DNA from: Streptomyces sp. MZ04
GTDB lineage: Bacteria; Actinomycetota; Actinomycetes; Streptomycetales; Streptomycetaceae
Direction of reading: 5' to 3'
Assembly: GCF_004684775.1 (NCBI RefSeq)
Contig: NZ_SRIC01000014.1
Coordinates: 1-63,506 of the forward strand
Length of the DNA stretch: 63,506 nucleotides
Below the pieces are notes generated by a model that was not told where the DNA came from, searched no databases, and was given only the letters and a program-made list of their open reading frames with translations. Shown here one piece after another: positions 60,798-63,506 of this stretch (positions are counted from its first letter, which is position 1; every line of letters begins with the position of its first letter). The position numbers and the translations under genes were made by a program.

Positions 60798-61393
60798 TGC
60801 CGCTGTGCGGGGCGCGCCCTGACGTGCATCCGCTCCCCCTGCGGCCCGAACAGGCTGAGGAATTCGGCGGGCCCCTCGCCCGTCGACCCGAACCAGTGCG
60901 GCAGACGGGTGTCGAACTCGGCGGCCTCGCCGGCCGTGAGGACCACGTCGTGATCGGCGAGCACGAGCCGCAGCTTTCCCGAGAGGACGTACAGCCACTC
61001 GTACCCCTCGTGGGTCTGCGGATCGGGCTGTACGGAGCGGGCGGGCTCGACCACCTTGTACGCCTGGAGGCCGCCGGGCTGCCGGGTCAGCGGCACCATG
61101 GTGCGGCCGTGCCGGACGATCGGCTTGGCCCGCACCCTGGGGTCGCCCACGGGCGGGGCGCCGACCAGCTCGTCCAGGGGCACCTGGTGGGCGCGGGCGA
61201 TGGGCAGCAGCAGCTCCAGGCTGGGCTTGCGCCGGCCGGACTCCAGGCGCGAGAGCGTGCTCACGGAGATGCCGGTGGACTGCGAGAGGGCGGCCAGGGT
61301 GGCGCCGCGCTCCTTGCGGACGCGGCGGAGGCGCGGGCCGACCTCGGCGAGGACTCCGTCCAGGTTCGCGTCCTCTTCGGTCTTCTTCGCCAT
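60782..61393 (-). CDS. XRE-family regulator with C-terminal cupin domain
   Basis: The 203-residue protein has an XRE HTH (LRRVRKERGATLAALSQSTG, ISVSTLSRLESGRRKPSLEL) and a cupin domain (EGYEWLYVLSGKLRLVLADH, PHWFGSTGEGPAEFLSLFG). HTH-cupin regulators sense small metabolites, often of amino-acid or fatty-acid origin. ATG 61393 coincides with the predicted transcription start (leaderless). Divergent from the thioredoxin-reductase-like gene, its likely target. Confidence 0.9.
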   Translation of the reverse strand: MAKKTEEDANLDGVLAEVGPRLRRVRKERGATLAALSQSTGISVSTLSRLESGRRKPSLELLLPIARAHQVPLDELVGAPPVGDPRVRAKPIVRHGRTMVPLTRQPGGLQAYKVVEPARSVQPDPQTHEGYEWLYVLSGKLRLVLADHDVVLTAGEAAEFDTRLPHWFGSTGEGPAEFLSLFGPQGERMHVRARPAQRQSKQK

Positions 61394-61399
61394 GGCTCT

Positions 61400-61428
61400 A
61401 TTGCAGTTTCGGCAATGTTCTTTGTCAA
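61400..61428 (-). promoter_or_regulatory. Leaderless promoter of the XRE-cupin gene
   Basis: TTGACA at 61428-61423 and TGCAAT at 61405-61400 are separated by 17 bp, which gives initiation at about 61393, the A of the ATG. TTGC-agtttcg-GCAA at 61401-61415 is an inverted repeat overlapping the -10, a candidate autoregulatory site. Confidence 0.75.
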
Positions 61429-61470
61429 TACCGCGCCGCCGGTGCGACGGTCTCCGTGGAGGTGGTCACC

Positions 61471-62442
61471 ATGACCCAGGACACCAGGAACGTGAACGGC
61501 GACAGCACCGGCACCGCCTACGACGTGGTCGTCGTCGGCGGTGGTGCGGCCGGGCTCAGCGCGGGGCTCGTGCTCGGCCGGTCGCGGCGTCGCGTGCTCG
61601 TCGTCGACGCGGGCGAACCGCGCAACGCGCCCGCCGCGCACATGCAGGGCTACCTGTCGCGGGACGGCATGCCGCCCGCCGAGTTCCTCGCCGAGGGGCG
61701 GCGGGAGCTGGCCGCGTACGACGTGGAGGTGGCCGAGGACCGTGTGACGGCCGTACTGCCGGACGGCGCCGGGGAGTTCGAGGTCACGCTCGCCGGCGGC
61801 CGGTCGGTGCACGCCCGGCGGATCGTCGTCGCCACCGGCCTTGTCGACGAGCTGCCCGACCTGCCCGGCGTCGCCGAACGCTGGGGCCGTGACGTGCTGC
61901 ACTGCCCGTACTGCCACGGCTGGGAGGTACGGGACCAGCCCTTCGGAGTGATCGCTTCGGAGGTGACCGGGATCCACCAGGCGCTCCTGGTCACCCAGTG
62001 GTCCAAGGACGTGACGCTCTTCCTGCACACCGTGCGGGAGCTGTCCGACGAGGACTGGGAGCAGCTGGCCGCGGCCGGCGTCACGGTGGTCGAGGGCGAG
62101 GTGGCCGGCCTCGAGATCGAGGACGACCGTCTGATCGGGGTGCGGCTCGCCGGCGGCCAGGTGTTCCCGCGCTCGGCACTGTTCGTCGACGCGAAGCCGC
62201 TGCCGCGGCACGGTCTGCTGAACGAGCTCGGCGCCGCCATGCAGGACACGCCCGTCGGCCCCTACCCGGCCGTCGACCCGACCGGCCGCACGAGCGTCCC
62301 CGGCGTCTGGGCCGTGGGCAACGCGACAGGCCCGAAGGTCCAGGTGATCCACGCGGCGGCCGCGGGCTACCAGGCCGGCGCGATGATCAACTACGAGCTC
62401 GTCATGGCGGACATCAATTCCCGTACGGCCATGGAGCTTTGA
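61471..62442 (+). CDS. Thioredoxin reductase-like NAD(P)/FAD oxidoreductase
   Basis: The 323-residue flavoprotein has the FAD motif VVVGGGAAGLSAGLVLGRSR (about 18-37), the redox motif CPYCHG (about 144-149) at the place of the thioredoxin reductase CxxC, and VPGVWAVGNATGPKVQVIHA near the C terminus. It matches the actinobacterial TrxR-like group used for disulfide formation in natural products or stress response rather than the housekeeping TrxB. ATG 61471 follows GGAGGTGG by 5 bases. Divergent from the XRE-cupin gene. Confidence 0.9.
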   Translation: MTQDTRNVNGDSTGTAYDVVVVGGGAAGLSAGLVLGRSRRRVLVVDAGEPRNAPAAHMQGYLSRDGMPPAEFLAEGRRELAAYDVEVAEDRVTAVLPDGAGEFEVTLAGGRSVHARRIVVATGLVDELPDLPGVAERWGRDVLHCPYCHGWEVRDQPFGVIASEVTGIHQALLVTQWSKDVTLFLHTVRELSDEDWEQLAAAGVTVVEGEVAGLEIEDDRLIGVRLAGGQVFPRSALFVDAKPLPRHGLLNELGAAMQDTPVGPYPAVDPTGRTSVPGVWAVGNATGPKVQVIHAAAAGYQAGAMINYELVMADINSRTAMEL

Positions 62443-62467
62443 TGCGGAAGGCGGTATCGATGCGGCC

Positions 62468-63373
62468 ATGACGGACGAGACTGGCGCGTCGCCGCCCGGA
62501 CTTCCCGCGCCTCCCCCGCCGGGCGTGAGCGCCCTGCCGGACGGTACCTACGACGGGGCGGTCGTCCTGGTCACCGGGGGCGGGACGGGGCTCGGCAAGG
62601 CGATCGCGGCGGAGTTCGCGCGGCTCGGGGCTGATCTGGTCATCGCCAGTCGCAAGGAGGAGCGGCTGAAGGCGGCGCGGGACGAACTCGTGGGCCTCGG
62701 CGGCCGGGTGACAGCCGTGCCCTGCGACATCCGCGACCCGGACCGCGTCTCCGCGGCCTTCGACGCGGCGCAGGAGGCGTACGGACTGCCGGACGTGCTG
62801 GTCAACAACGCTGCCGCGAACTTCCCCGTCCCCGCCGAGGACATGTCCCCGAACGCGTGGCGCTCGGTCGTGGACATCACTCTGACCGGGACGTTCCTCA
62901 TGACGCGCGAGTTCGCGCGCCGTCATCTCGCGGCGGGTACGCCCGGTTCGGTCATCGCCATCGGGGCGTCGTACGCGTGGACGGGCGGGCCCGGCTTCGC
63001 ACACAGCGCGGCGGCCAAGGCGGGCGTGCGGAGCCTGGTCGAGACGCTGGCGGTGGAATGGGGTCCGTACGGAATCCAGGTCAACGGCCTGGTGCCGGGC
63101 CTGATGCCGCACGAGGACATGACCGCCGATATCCGCGGCAACCTTGAATCGACTGGCCGCCGGGGCGAATTGAGCTCCCGCCAGCCCGCTCTCCGCGTGG
63201 GCACGCCGCGCGAGCTGGGCTGGGCGGCGACGTTCCTCGCCTCGCCGTACGCCCGCTTCATCACCGGGCACACCCTGGTGGTCGACGGCGCGAACTGGCA
63301 GCGGCGCGGGCTGGTGAGTCCGCAGGTGATGACGGTGCGCGAGCAGATGGGGCGGGGGCCTTTCGAGGGCTGA
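62468..63373 (+). CDS. Short-chain dehydrogenase/reductase, 2,4-dienoyl-CoA reductase-like
   Basis: The 301-residue SDR has TGGGTGLGKAIAAEFARLGA (NADP motif; about 35-54), NNAAANF after VLV, ASYAWTGGPGFAHSAAAKAG in place of the YxxxK region, and a C-terminal FITGHTLVVDGANW. The Tyr of YxxxK is replaced (FAHSAAAK), as in 2,4-dienoyl-CoA reductases of the DECR type. It fits the nearby acyl-CoA dehydrogenases in unsaturated acyl-CoA degradation. ATG 62468. Confidence 0.85.
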   Translation: MTDETGASPPGLPAPPPPGVSALPDGTYDGAVVLVTGGGTGLGKAIAAEFARLGADLVIASRKEERLKAARDELVGLGGRVTAVPCDIRDPDRVSAAFDAAQEAYGLPDVLVNNAAANFPVPAEDMSPNAWRSVVDITLTGTFLMTREFARRHLAAGTPGSVIAIGASYAWTGGPGFAHSAAAKAGVRSLVETLAVEWGPYGIQVNGLVPGLMPHEDMTADIRGNLESTGRRGELSSRQPALRVGTPRELGWAATFLASPYARFITGHTLVVDGANWQRRGLVSPQVMTVREQMGRGPFEG

Positions 63374-63472
63374 CGCGAGGGCCTTTCGAAGGCTGACGCG
63401 GGGGCCTTTCGAAGGCTGACGCGGGGGCCTTTCGAGGGCTGACGCGAGGGCCTTTCGAGGGCTGACGCGGGG
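63359..63472 (+). repeat. 23-bp tandem repeat (five copies) beginning within the SDR stop region
   Basis: CCTTTCGAGGGCTGACGCGAGGG is repeated five times with a few A/G changes. The first copy encodes the last residues (PFEG) and the TGA of the SDR gene; each following copy contains a further GGCTGA. The last 34 bases of the window (63473-63506) show nothing recognisable. Confidence 0.93.
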
Positions 63473-63506
63473 CGGCGGAGGGGTGCTGGAGAGGTCTACT
63501 TCCCCT

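Overview
The window is very GC-rich and has strong third-position G/C bias, GTG and TTG starts, dense co-directional operons with 4-bp ATGA/GTGA overlaps, and several families common in streptomycetes: a SARP regulator, a 2-methylisoborneol operon with an encapsulin, an N-terminally extended GAPDH, a phosphatase-ATPase signalling protein, S37 peptidase and DUF5829 proteins. It is best read as chromosomal accessory sequence of a Streptomyces or close relative. The first 43 bases are not genomic: positions 10-43 match a Nextera transposase adapter with one mismatch, so the left end is a contig edge.

Layout. 45-3284: 3' part of a GAF/SpoIIE-phosphatase/ATPase protein, a MerR pseudogene that still has a MerR-type promoter, and an FAD monooxygenase. 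3767-7474: the 2-methylisoborneol operon (family 2B encapsulin shell, terpene cyclase, GPP C-methyltransferase), closed by a strong terminator. 7475-9093: two decayed secreted-protein genes. 9120-12558: argG under an ArgR-type leaderless promoter, then an EamA exporter/LysR pair. 12536-23190: GNAT, C39-like and lysozyme-like secreted proteins, regulators, a SARP protein, hydrolases, a LysR/NmrA-like divergent pair and a phosphoesterase. 23311-28785: a carbohydrate catabolic locus (binding protein, cupin, DUF6807, two Gfo/Idh proteins) with a LacI-type operator between divergent arms. 28870-35184: GAPDH, nitrobindin-like protein, amidase, and a molybdenum-cofactor group. 35242-39594: small enzymes and an alkylation-repair operon (ogt, 2OG-Fe(II) oxygenase, Ada-like Zn domain, unknown coupled gene). 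39858-46360: PhzF/RidA/pepA/EamA operon, YciO-type protein and a second EamA/LysR pair. 46428-51055: decayed genes mixed with an anti-sigma-like kinase, a DUF779 protein and a phosphodiester glycosidase. 51155-57273: a phosphodiesterase and a nikABCDE-like ABC operon behind a Nur-type box. 57378-63373: acyl-CoA dehydrogenases, a quinone oxidoreductase, an XRE-cupin regulator, a thioredoxin-reductase-like protein and an SDR.

Two patterns cut across the window. First, at least seven genes seem to have lost internal or terminal segments (MerR, S37 peptidase, sugar-binding protein, Gfo/Idh N terminus, YncE-like propeller, a DUF574 methyltransferase copy, a secreted propeller-like protein), which looks like ongoing gene erosion by deletion. 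Second, unrelated short tandem repeats (6 to 23 bp units) sit in many intergenic gaps, and in about eight places the repeated unit contains the stop codon of the adjacent gene. No tRNA, rRNA, insertion sequence, phage integrase or CRISPR array was seen.
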